Part shown: positions 1-6,015 of the stretch, in pieces
How positions within the stretch are numbered: the first letter of the stretch is position 1
How the letters are laid out: each line of letters begins with the position of its first letter
DNA from: Bacteroides sp. CAG:1060
GTDB taxonomy: Bacteria; Bacteroidota; Bacteroidia; Bacteroidales; UBA932
Direction: 5' to 3'
DNA: 6,762 nucleotides
NCBI GenBank assembly: GCA_000432655.1
Contig: HF986294.1
Location: 1 to 6,762, forward strand
Translations under genes and position numbers: made by a program
Notes under the pieces: generated by a model
What the model was told of the DNA's origin: nothing
The model's input: the letters and a program-made list of their open reading frames with translations, nothing else
Database searches by the model: none

Positions 1-1458
1 GAATACGGAAACGCCCAGGTCTGCGTTGATTTTAGAGGATTCATAAGACATTGTCACATAAGCGGTCCCATGATAAATGCGCTTGCCATTGCGCGTGCGC
101 ACATAGTCGCCCTCTTTCTTGATGCAATTCCTTCCGGCAATTCCCGCCAGCGACTTTGACGCATAATCCTCATACCACCAGTCTGCTCCGAGAAGGTCAA
201 TGATCTTTTCCTTTTCCCAAGTATGGTACAACTGGGCATTCACTCCTCCGCCGACTTTCCAACCGTGCCCGATACGGTATTCCATGCTGAAGATTGCTCC
301 CAACTGCGTGTGCCCTGCCATGTATTGGCTGAGGATATTGTTGGCAGACCCGTCTGCATTTCTGTTTGCGGCGATGGCAGCATCCCAGTCTATATGCCCG
401 TCAGACGTTCTGTAAGAGGAGATTGCTTTGCCTTTCGTTTCGGTCCATCTTCCGCCGCCGTTGCCGATGGAAAGGTAAATGGAATTCTTCATTGACAAGC
501 GTTTTCCGTCCCAGATGTGCTGGAGCGTAAAGTACGGCTTGAAGTAGTCATTCAGGCTGAGGTTGAATGACGAGCCGTCGCGATAGCCCCAGTTCTTGTT
601 GTAGCCTCGGCCATATTTTTCCACTTCGTCGGCGCTGAGTCTGGAAGAGCGTTGCTCATGGCGTTCCGGAGAGCCTAAAGCAGTGAATATCAGATGATGT
701 TCCGTTCCGAATGTCTTCGCTACATTAAGCATATATGCGTAAGAATTGACAGATGTCGATTCGACAAATCCCTTGCCGCCGACATAGGATACCATCAGGT
801 TCAGTGCCCATCCGCGCGGAAGTTTCCCGCTGTTGATTTTCAGGTATTCCTTGAACGGTCCTCCTCCGATGCCCCGGTCATTCTTTCTGTAAACATTTGC
901 GTATGATCCTATTTCCACCGCAAATCGGTCCGATGGTGATTCTGTGATGATGTTGACGGAACCGCCTACAGATCCGTCGGACAGCATTGACGCGCCCACT
1001 CCTTTCTGGACCTGAATCGCGCCGGTAGCATCTGCCAGGCCCATCCAGTTGTTCCAATACATTCCTCCGCTGACCAGTCCGCTGATGGGGATGCCGTTCA
1101 GGAGTACGGCGATGTTCTCCTGTCCGAAGCCGCGTATGTTGAGTTTAGCATCGCCATAACTGCCTGATTCCGAGGTGGCATAAAGTCCTGGCAGTCCCTT
1201 GAGGAGTTCCGGATAGGTACGCACTGCCCCTCGGTCACGGAGTTGTTCTTCGTCAATGACAGCGAGACGCAAGGCTGTCCGGTTCCGGTTGGCGAAATGG
1301 GCGTTGACTACGGATTCCCGAAGGGTCATGGTTTCGACAGGAGTGCCGTCCGTGGCGTTGTCCTTGTCGTCTCCGGCGATAGCATGGGCATCAGCGGCGC
1401 ACATAGCTAGTGCAGCCACATGAATTGTGATGCCCACGAGCAGAATGTTTTTCTTCAT
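1..1458 (-). CDS. TonB-dependent outer-membrane receptor, N-terminal 486 codons (C-terminus beyond left edge); predicted flavin receptor
   Basis: The gene starts with ATG at 1458 and is open to the left edge. A signal peptide (MKKNILLVGITIHVAALA, ending near AHA at residues 24-26) is followed by a TonB-box-like stretch, ETMTLRESVV, at residues 42-51. The plug domain (about 45-155) carries LPGLYATSESGSYG, LNIRGFGQENIAVLLNGIP, YWNNWMGLADAT and GVGASMLSDGSVGGSVNIIT, all hallmark plug motifs. Beta-barrel strands rich in aromatic residues follow. There is no N-terminal carboxypeptidase-regulatory-like extension, and no SusD-like partner gene upstream. The family imports scarce ligands across the outer membrane using TonB energy. 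Ligand identity cannot be read from the protein, but the FMN riboswitch in the leader makes riboflavin or a related flavin the best guess (inference). Family assignment is secure; the cargo is not. Confidence 0.95.
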   Translation of the reverse strand, partial: MKKNILLVGITIHVAALAMCAADAHAIAGDDKDNATDGTPVETMTLRESVVNAHFANRNRTALRLAVIDEEQLRDRGAVRTYPELLKGLPGLYATSESGSYGDAKLNIRGFGQENIAVLLNGIPISGLVSGGMYWNNWMGLADATGAIQVQKGVGASMLSDGSVGGSVNIITESPSDRFAVEIGSYANVYRKNDRGIGGGPFKEYLKINSGKLPRGWALNLMVSYVGGKGFVESTSVNSYAYMLNVAKTFGTEHHLIFTALGSPERHEQRSSRLSADEVEKYGRGYNKNWGYRDGSSFNLSLNDYFKPYFTLQHIWDGKRLSMKNSIYLSIGNGGGRWTETKGKAISSYRTSDGHIDWDAAIAANRNADGSANNILSQYMAGHTQLGAIFSMEYRIGHGWKVGGGVNAQLYHTWEKEKIIDLLGADWWYEDYASKSLAGIAGRNCIKKEGDYVRTRNGKRIYHGTAYVTMSYESSKINADLGVSVF

Positions 1459-1465
1459 ACAAAAA

Positions 1466-1499
1466 CCTTAAATTGTTACTCATGGCATACAATTCAAGG
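1466..1499 (-). promoter_or_regulatory. Riboswitch expression platform: hairpin covering the ribosome-binding region of the receptor
   Basis: On the minus strand, CCTTGAATTGT (1499-1489) pairs with ACAATTTAAGG (1476-1466) through 11 base pairs, one of them G-U, around a 12-nt loop. The 3' arm contains AAGG, the only Shine-Dalgarno-like sequence ahead of the ATG at 1458, with a 7-nt spacing. The stem is followed directly by TTTTTGT, so the same hairpin could also be a weak intrinsic terminator. Either mode would let FMN binding shut the receptor off. The pairing is seen in the sequence; its coupling to the aptamer is inferred. Confidence 0.6.
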
Positions 1500-1502
1500 C
1501 AC

Positions 1503-1524
1503 AGCGATCCATTTTCGAATCGCT
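1503..1524 (-). other. Second leader hairpin between FMN aptamer and expression platform
   Basis: AGCGATTC and GGATCGCT on the minus strand form an 8-bp stem (one G-U pair) around a 6-nt loop, GAAAAT. It starts about six bases after the 3' end of the aptamer. No T-run follows, so it is not an intrinsic terminator by itself. It may insulate the aptamer from the hairpin at 1466-1499 or take part in a switch with it. Confidence 0.5.
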
Positions 1525-1530
1525 TGGTTC

Positions 1531-1680
1531 TTCTTCCATCCAGACTTACCAGATAAGATACCTGGAACACTGTCGGTGCCGTAGTTCCAACGGCTCCTGC
1601 CTTTCGGCTCCCCGGCTCTTTCCGCCGCCCCGGGGTCTTTCCCCCCCCCGCCGATCGGGATTCTCACCCTGCCCTGAAGT
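1531..1680 (-). ncRNA. FMN riboswitch (RFN element)
   Basis: Read on the minus strand from 1680 to 1531, the sequence has the conserved RFN blocks in order. They are CTTC then GGGCAGGGTGAGAATCCCGA and TCGGCGG; a G-rich variable P3 hairpin (nine G pairing with ACCCC); AGCCGGGGAGCC; GCAGGAGCCG with a GCCGT/ACGGC hairpin; ACCGACAGT; a CCAG/CTGG hairpin; and finally AAGTCTGGATGG with AAGAAG. The terminal CTTC and GAAG close P1. This RNA binds FMN and normally represses riboflavin synthesis or transport genes. Here it lies 72 nt upstream of the TonB-dependent receptor start, on the same strand, with no other gene in between, so the receptor is its target. Confidence 0.96.
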
Positions 1681-1690
1681 AATGCGGCCG

Positions 1691-1698
1691 CAAAGGTA
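1691..1698 (-). promoter_or_regulatory. Bacteroidota -7 promoter element for the riboswitch/receptor transcript
   Basis: The minus strand reads TACCTTTG, an exact match to the Bacteroidota sigma-ABfr -7 consensus TAnnTTTG. A start of transcription a few bases downstream (about 1682-1686) would put the FMN aptamer at the very 5' end of the RNA, which fits. No good TTTG -33 element is visible about 20 bp upstream. The element lies in the 42 bp after the stop codon of the 625-residue lipoprotein gene, so read-through from that operon is also possible. Confidence 0.62.
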
Positions 1699-1740
1699 GC
1701 AATAATAATTGAAATGCAGAAGATGAAGCTCCATCCGGCA

Positions 1741-3618
1741 TTATTCCTTCGGGGCGGTGTAGGACCAGGTCTTGTACACGGTGCTGCCGTGAAGAGGCTT
1801 CCAGTTCAGCGTGAATGACTCCACCTTGTTGTCCTCCAGCAGTGCTGTGTTGTCGCTTATGGCGGAAGTAGTTGCTGCAATCTGGATGTCAATGGCATCC
1901 TTGTCGTCCTCCTTGACCGTGTAGAGGGAGAAGGCCGGAAGCCAGTAGTCCGGGAAATAAGTTTTCATCACCCGCTCTGTATTCTCGTTGTACGGGGAGA
2001 TTGTCATTATCCATTCCTGCTTGTATCGTGCAGGCGGGGCCAGATTGAGGGTCTTGCTGTCTTCTGTAGTGAACGTCTTGTACTTGCTGCCCTTCTGATG
2101 TCCCTTCTTCAGGTCAATGTACAGGCCCTGGATGCTTATCCAAGTTTTGGAAGAGAAGGAATAGGTCTCGGAGGCGTTGCTGATCTTCCATATCCAGCTG
2201 TGCCCCATCGTGCAGTCAGACCTTAGGATGGGCTTCGCGAAGTCATGCCTCCAATCATATTTTGAATCCTTAGTCAGTCTCGGAAGAACGCCTGCCTTAT
2301 AAACCCACTTCGGTTTGTTGCCGTTGTAGGTGAAGTCCATCTCCAGATCCATTATACTGTGTGTCCAACTCTTGGACATTTTCACCCCTCCTGTAAGCTC
2401 TATTTCCGGCTTGGTGAGGACATAAGCGGTCTCGATGGACCATGTGAGATTCTCCGTGTATGTTGATTCCCCTTTGAGACTGTTGGCCGGTGATATATGC
2501 TCGACGGTGGCGGTGTTGTTGCTGAATTGTGTCTGTGTGCCGAAGTTGGACATATAGGCCCAATAGGCTCTCGGCTCTTTGGCTACATCGCCGAATGCTT
2601 CATCAACCCTGTATTCGTTCCAGTCCCTTTCTTTCTTAGGTCCGCAGACAAGTAAACTGTTCTCAGCGCGAAGTTCCTGGTGGACAAGGTAGTAGTCGGA
2701 CCCTTTGGTGTCGTTGACTGCCCATATCTCGTAAGAAATTGTGATTGGTTCGAACTTGTGCCCGGCATAAGCGTTGTAGGAATAGGAAATCTTCTGGGCG
2801 TTGGTGATTTTCTCCAGATCCTGGCTGTCCTCATTCGGAATGACGGAGGTGAGGATGTTGCCGACTTTCATTGTTGATATGGTGCTTTCTGCATTCAGCC
2901 ACTCTGCGAGGTTATCGGCGTGCAGGCCGTAAATATAGTCAGAAGGCGTGTCGTCCAGACGGTTTTCCGTGTAGGATTCTCCTATGTAGCCGTCATCCCC
3001 GCCAAGGGTGATTTTTATCGGGTTGTTCTCATCGAGATCGGTGATGATGCGGTATTCTCCGCCTCTGATGGCGAGGATGTCGCAGAGCACTTCGTCCGTG
3101 TCTACGTCATCGATGAATGGAGGTACGAGCAGACCATCCTTGTCTTTGTTGATATTCAGGATGTTCCTAATGACGATTCTTCCTTCTGGACTGATGGAAA
3201 GCGGTCCGCTGCCGATGGCTTTCCTGATGGAGGATTGGATTTTGCGCAGCAGGGCATCGGTTCCGGTCCGTGTGGGCTCGCAGTAGATGAGACTGCCTCC
3301 TCTGGCGAGCAGGGCCGTGATTGCGTCCGTCTCGGCATCGCTCAAAGAGGATGCACCCTTGTCGTGGAGCACTACGGTCTTGACGGAGGCGTCGATGGTC
3401 TCTGATTTGTCAGAAATGCGGTTTATCAGGGCTTTGGCACTGCCCGTGTAGGAGTGCGGGAATATGTAGGTTCTGGACTGTGTCCTGACGGCAAGGGCAT
3501 CTTCTGTCGGGTAGTCCGGCTCGTTGATGCTGCCGGATGGGTCGGTGCCGGGCTGTCTGTCACAGGCGCAGATTGCGATGACGCAGAAGACAGCGAGGAT
3601 GATTCTTCTTATGTCCAT
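1741..3618 (-). CDS. Large lipoprotein of unknown function, second gene of an operon; possible pore-forming-toxin-like C-terminal region
   Basis: The protein has 625 residues. The N-terminus MDIRRIILAVFCVIAICAC is a lipoprotein signal ending in a lipobox-like ICAC, with Cys19 the expected lipidated residue, so it should be exported and membrane-anchored. Residues about 45-135 look like an alpha/beta (Rossmann-like or amidotransferase-like) region: TVVLHDKGASSLSDAE, then ITALLARGGSLIYCEPT. Residues about 275-625 are beta-rich and aromatic-rich, with YYLVHQEL, YWAYMSNFG, ISPANS, LTWSIETAYV, GGVKMSKSWTHSIMDLEM, HSWIWKI and YFPDYWLPAFSLY. The pattern of an ISP motif, alternating polar strands and a late tryptophan-rich segment loosely recalls leukocidin/haemolysin toxins, but I cannot confirm this. 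It starts 4 bp after the upstream hydrolase gene and is surely co-transcribed with it. No Shine-Dalgarno site is visible. The gene is certain; the function is unknown. Confidence 0.88.
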   Translation of the reverse strand: MDIRRIILAVFCVIAICACDRQPGTDPSGSINEPDYPTEDALAVRTQSRTYIFPHSYTGSAKALINRISDKSETIDASVKTVVLHDKGASSLSDAETDAITALLARGGSLIYCEPTRTGTDALLRKIQSSIRKAIGSGPLSISPEGRIVIRNILNINKDKDGLLVPPFIDDVDTDEVLCDILAIRGGEYRIITDLDENNPIKITLGGDDGYIGESYTENRLDDTPSDYIYGLHADNLAEWLNAESTISTMKVGNILTSVIPNEDSQDLEKITNAQKISYSYNAYAGHKFEPITISYEIWAVNDTKGSDYYLVHQELRAENSLLVCGPKKERDWNEYRVDEAFGDVAKEPRAYWAYMSNFGTQTQFSNNTATVEHISPANSLKGESTYTENLTWSIETAYVLTKPEIELTGGVKMSKSWTHSIMDLEMDFTYNGNKPKWVYKAGVLPRLTKDSKYDWRHDFAKPILRSDCTMGHSWIWKISNASETYSFSSKTWISIQGLYIDLKKGHQKGSKYKTFTTEDSKTLNLAPPARYKQEWIMTISPYNENTERVMKTYFPDYWLPAFSLYTVKEDDKDAIDIQIAATTSAISDNTALLEDNKVESFTLNWKPLHGSTVYKTWSYTAPKE

Positions 3619-3622
3619 AAAA

Positions 3623-4801
3623 TTAGAATGTGAAATGTGAGACTTTGTTGTATTCTTTGAGTATGGCTACGTCAAGCGTCCTGCTGCTGAGGTTGTACAG
3701 GGATGACCACTGCGTGTGAGAGGTCGGCTCGTTTATGTCGACATCCGTAGCTACCGCCCCGAGCAGTTGCATGGCCTGTTCTGGGGTCAGTTTGTAGGCG
3801 TTGAGTTTCAGGGTCTCCCGCATCTTGTCGTAGCGCCATCTGCCGTGATCGGTCAGGCCGCCTTCCGGGTGTCTTTCCATGTCTGGGCTGACATAGAAAT
3901 TGGTGACGCAGCGCAGGGTGTCGTTGCCGTTAAGAACCTGCATGAGGTTCGGGCGGCCACTGAAGTCCGGGGTATCGTAGACATATTCTACGATGGCGTA
4001 GTCCCCTTGGGCGTCGGCAATAAAGAAGTGGTAGTTGCCTCCGGCAGGGGAGTCCTGACAGAGATTGTAGCCCTTGAGCATCTCTATCGCCTGATCGACG
4101 GTGGAGGCCCTGTCCAGGAGCAGACGCATGGCGACCGTGGTGATGATGTTTCTTTTGCCCGGAGTGTCCTGTATAGTAGCATCTCCGCCCAAGTGTAGCA
4201 CGCCCACCGCGAGGCCATCCTCGTTGATGCCGTCCATCAGGGCGTATGGAAACGCCATCATGACCGACAGGTCAGATTCTCCGTCGGTATAAAATCCTTT
4301 CTTGAGTCCGAGCCAGTATGAATCGACCATTGAGATGGATTTCTTGCCGCCTTCCGGAGCAGTCCTCACCATAACAGCTGTGATTGGAATTTCCTTGCCG
4401 GTAGCGGGGTCCTTGTGGCAGAAGTCGAAATTGCGCCCCATAAGGTAGGAACTTCCGTCTGCGGACGGAGCCGCGAAAGCGCTGCAGCCCGCGCCAGTGT
4501 TGAACTCAGGGGATTTTTGAGGAATCTTGTCAAACAACTCTCCGGCCACGAAACTCACAATGCCTTCGGCATCTGTAGGCTGTGCCGCAAGCATCGCATC
4601 CAGCTTGTAGTCTTGCGTGTAGTTGAGTTCATAGAACCTGCCGCCACCGTTGTCAAGGTCTTTCATGGACCGGAGCATTTCGAGTTTGGCCGGGTCTGTG
4701 ATATATGCGGCCGGATTGGAAGTTTTTACGCTGCTGTTATTGCATCCTTGAATCGATGCAGCTGCAACCAAAACGACGAGCATGAGAACAGTCTTTTTCA
4801 T
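3623..4801 (-). CDS. Lipoprotein linear amide C-N hydrolase (Ntn hydrolase; choloylglycine hydrolase / acyltransferase C45-like)
   Basis: The protein has 392 residues and a clear lipoprotein signal, MKKTVLMLVVLVAAASIQGC, with lipidated Cys20. After a segment of about 85 residues comes GAGCSAFAAP, with Cys106 the predicted N-terminal nucleophile, then GRNFDF giving Arg123 and Asp126. The spacing Cys+17/Cys+20 closely matches the Cys/Arg/Asp triad of choloylglycine hydrolases and penicillin V acylases. Further family-like motifs are MDGINEDGLAVGV (Asn193), TNFYVSP (Asn301) and HTQWSSLYNL (365-370). Such enzymes cleave linear amide bonds (bile salts, acyl-homoserine lactones, N-acyl amino acids, penicillin V). 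The Gly105-Cys106 pair after a pro-region resembles the self-cleavage site of acyl-CoA:6-APA acyltransferase (C45). Substrate is not predictable; bile salts are not specifically supported. It is the first gene of an operon with the 625-residue lipoprotein. Confidence 0.9.
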   Translation of the reverse strand: MKKTVLMLVVLVAAASIQGCNNSSVKTSNPAAYITDPAKLEMLRSMKDLDNGGGRFYELNYTQDYKLDAMLAAQPTDAEGIVSFVAGELFDKIPQKSPEFNTGAGCSAFAAPSADGSSYLMGRNFDFCHKDPATGKEIPITAVMVRTAPEGGKKSISMVDSYWLGLKKGFYTDGESDLSVMMAFPYALMDGINEDGLAVGVLHLGGDATIQDTPGKRNIITTVAMRLLLDRASTVDQAIEMLKGYNLCQDSPAGGNYHFFIADAQGDYAIVEYVYDTPDFSGRPNLMQVLNGNDTLRCVTNFYVSPDMERHPEGGLTDHGRWRYDKMRETLKLNAYKLTPEQAMQLLGAVATDVDINEPTSHTQWSSLYNLSSRTLDVAILKEYNKVSHFTF

Positions 4802-4836
4802 ATTTGATGAAAGTTTAAAGTATTTCTGACAAAGAG

Positions 4837-4868
4837 CAAAGTAAAAATAAAAATGTGAATTTTACAAA
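4837..4868 (-). promoter_or_regulatory. Bacteroidota promoter for the hydrolase/lipoprotein operon
   Basis: On the minus strand a TTTG -33 element (4868-4865) is followed after exactly 20 bp by TTACTTTG (4844-4837), one mismatch from TAnnTTTG. Spacing and sequence match the Bacteroidota housekeeping promoter. Transcription would start near 4830, leaving a leader of about 30 nt before the ATG at 4801. The leader is AT-rich and has no Shine-Dalgarno site, as is usual in this phylum. Confidence 0.7.
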
Positions 4869-4983
4869 TTTTGGTTGTAAGCGTTTTCAGCGAGTCTGGA
4901 TGCAGTTGCATTCTCAATCACACTTCCCACCTGATACCTCATTGCATTTCGGGAGAGTTCTGCAGGAATTGAGGTAAACAAAC

Positions 4984-5070
4984 ATGATGCACGTCCTGTG
5001 GTTTATTGACCGCCCACAAAAATTCTTGTGCGTTTTTTGTATATTCGCATTGGAACATAAAAAGACTTGA
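4984..5070 (+). CDS. Possible 28-residue upstream small ORF before the PAS gene
   Basis: ATG at 4984 opens a 28-codon frame that ends at TGA 5068-5070, 4 bp before the PAS gene start. The peptide begins MMHVLWFIDRPQ and contains a hydrophobic, cysteine-bearing stretch FLCVFCIFAL before a basic tail. A GAGG sequence (4971-4974) lies 9 bp upstream, a better Shine-Dalgarno match than most genes here have. It could be a leader peptide or a tiny membrane protein, or simply chance; no similarity is recognised. The rest of the 4802-5074 intergenic region holds the operon promoter, a short palindrome ATGCAGTTGCAT (4900-4911) and a CCTCA/TGAGG inverted repeat (4937-4974). Confidence 0.25.
   Translation: MMHVLWFIDRPQKFLCVFCIFALEHKKT
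5015..5030 (+). repeat. Short inverted repeat CACAA-N6-TTGTG upstream of the PAS gene
   Basis: CACAA (5015-5019) and TTGTG (5026-5030) flank six bases and lie 45 bp ahead of the PAS gene ATG at 5075. A poor -7-like TATATTCG (5040-5047, one mismatch to TAnnTTTG) follows. It could be a regulator binding site, but a dyad this short occurs often by chance. Confidence 0.25.
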
Positions 5071-5074
5071 AAAT

Positions 5075-5407
5075 ATGATACCAGATTGGGCGAAAGGGCT
5101 GAATTGCAGCATCACGGTTTGCGATAAGGACGGAATTATCGTCTATATGAATGACAGAGCGGTGGAACAGTACAAGAAACATGGGAATCTTGTGGGGAAG
5201 AATCTGTTCGACTGCCATAACGAACATGCCATGGGGATAATACGGAGGCTGCTGGCGGAAGGGGGCACCAATTCTTATACGATTGAGAAGAACGGGGTGC
5301 ATAAGATGATTTTCCAGAGCGCGTGGACAGAAAACGGCGCGGTGGCCGGGCTATGTGAGATTTCAATGATCATTCCGGAGGACTTGCCACATTACATAAG
5401 GTCATAA
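5075..5407 (+). CDS. Stand-alone PAS domain sensor protein
   Basis: The chosen ATG at 5075 gives a 110-residue protein that begins MIPDWAKGLNCSITVCDKDG. An in-frame extension up to 5006 lacks a sensible N-terminus and would overlap the putative promoter region. The whole protein is one PAS fold. The first strands are SITVCDKDGIIVYMND (12-27), followed by helices with VGKNLFDCHNE (about 45-55), then IIRRLLAEGGTNSYTIEKNG, and late strands KMIFQSAWTENGAVAGLCEISM. The CHNE motif and overall layout resemble the PAS_10 type found at the end of DUF438 proteins. There is no output domain, so it probably acts by protein contact or ligand binding; cofactor (haem, flavin or none) cannot be told. It is divergent from the hydrolase operon. 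No classical terminator follows, only a GCTGCC/GGTAGC hairpin at 5414-5428 without a T-run. Confidence 0.85.
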   Translation: MIPDWAKGLNCSITVCDKDGIIVYMNDRAVEQYKKHGNLVGKNLFDCHNEHAMGIIRRLLAEGGTNSYTIEKNGVHKMIFQSAWTENGAVAGLCEISMIIPEDLPHYIRS

Positions 5408-5527
5408 CGGGTTGCTGCCATCGGTAGCATGCGCTTGCGGCATCTGTCAATCCTTCAGGGGATTTCTACATATATAGGTCGCTTATGCATTCTTCTCGCG
5501 CGCGGTACAAATTTAGGATAGAGGTCG

Positions 5528-5580
5528 CGGAAAAATTCCCGATTTTGCCCCTCAGAAACTCGGAAAAATTCCCGATTTTG
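5528..5580 (+). repeat. Two exact 20-bp direct repeats, 33 bp apart, upstream of the DUF4143 fragment
   Basis: CGGAAAAATTCCCGATTTTG occurs at 5528-5547 and again at 5561-5580. Each copy contains the small palindrome GGAAAAATTCC. The repeat period is 33 bp, or 11 codons, so both copies read in one frame as EKFPIL, and that frame continues to a TGA at 5595-5599. The repeats lie just before the truncation point of the ATPase fragment. They may be a dispersed repeat, a binding site or the scar of the event that removed the 5' part of the gene. Nothing else is recognisable in 5408-5594. Confidence 0.85.
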
Positions 5581-5594
5581 TGCATTGAAAACAC

Positions 5595-6014
5595 GTGATT
5601 TTATCTAAGAATAACGTCAATGCCGTGCTCGGCGACGAGCGCAGCATTAACTTAGGTTCAGTCTATGAATCTGTCGTGGCGCAAGAACTCCATGCGCATG
5701 GGTGCGAGCTTCACTATTACGACAACAAACAGCGCGGGGAGGTGGATTTCCTTATTGACGACTACGATAGTCTGTCCGTTCTTCCGATTGAGGTCAAGTC
5801 GGGAAAGGATTATAAGGTTCATAGCGCTCTCGATAGTTTCATGAAGACTCCCGACTACAATGTCAAGAATGCCGTCGTACTCCACAGCGGTCAGAAAGTC
5901 TATCAGGAGAACGGCATCACATATCTCCCGATTTATTATGTGATGTTTTTGGCAGGGGATTCCTCAGATTCCGCCGACATGGTCATACCGGAAATCGAGC
6001 CTCCGAGATTGTGA
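5595..6014 (+). pseudogene. 5'-truncated DUF4143 ATPase: only the C-terminal nuclease-like domain remains
   Basis: An open frame of 139 codons starts formally at GTG 5595; an in-frame TGA lies at 5586-5588. The sequence matches the C-terminal DUF4143 region of the ATP-binding proteins abundant in Bacteroidota: NLGSVYESVVAQEL (19-32), YYDNKQRGEVDFLI (41-54), LPIEVKSGKDYKVHSAL (63-79), then AVVLHSG and ITYLPIYYVMFLA. Asp51, Glu66 and Lys68 form a PD-(D/E)XK-like signature. Full members are roughly 370-450 residues with an N-terminal AAA ATPase carrying Walker A and B motifs. All of that is absent here and none of it is found in the 187 bp upstream. The fragment is well conserved, so the loss may be recent. 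Expression is doubtful, although a stand-alone domain is not excluded. Confidence 0.85.
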
Positions 6015-6015
6015 G

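Noticed and set aside
1546..1734. A 62-codon minus-strand frame upstream of the receptor
   Set aside because: It runs through the conserved core of the FMN riboswitch and begins ahead of the predicted transcription start; the conservation is that of RNA structure.
2920..3405. A 161-codon open frame on the plus strand
   Set aside because: It lies wholly inside the 625-residue lipoprotein gene on the opposite strand, and its low-complexity valine/glycine/aspartate composition is typical of an antisense shadow.
3716..4198. A 160-codon open frame on the plus strand
   Set aside because: It is antisense to the Ntn hydrolase, whose motifs are clear; the shadow protein shows no motif, signal or promoter.
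3623..4801. Specific annotation as bile salt hydrolase
   Set aside because: The triad spacing fits the superfamily, but the GC-S-A-F-A and GRNFDF motifs and the long pro-region fit the broader linear amide hydrolase/C45 group equally well, so a bile salt substrate is not supported.
5003..5302. A 99-codon minus-strand frame
   Set aside because: It is antisense to the PAS gene, which has the recognisable fold and better codon pattern.
5075..5407. PAS protein as a flavin sensor linked to the FMN riboswitch locus
   Set aside because: PAS domains can bind flavins, but no flavin-binding motif is seen, and the gene is 3.4 kb away with an unrelated operon between.
5414..5428. Hairpin GCTGCC-ATC-GGTAGC after the PAS gene as an intrinsic terminator
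   Set aside because: The stem is only 6 bp including a G-U pair and no T-run follows, so termination is not supported.
5508..5515. Minus-strand TAAATTTG resembling a -7 promoter element
   Set aside because: No -33 element stands at the right distance and there is no minus-strand gene downstream, only the 3' end of the PAS gene.
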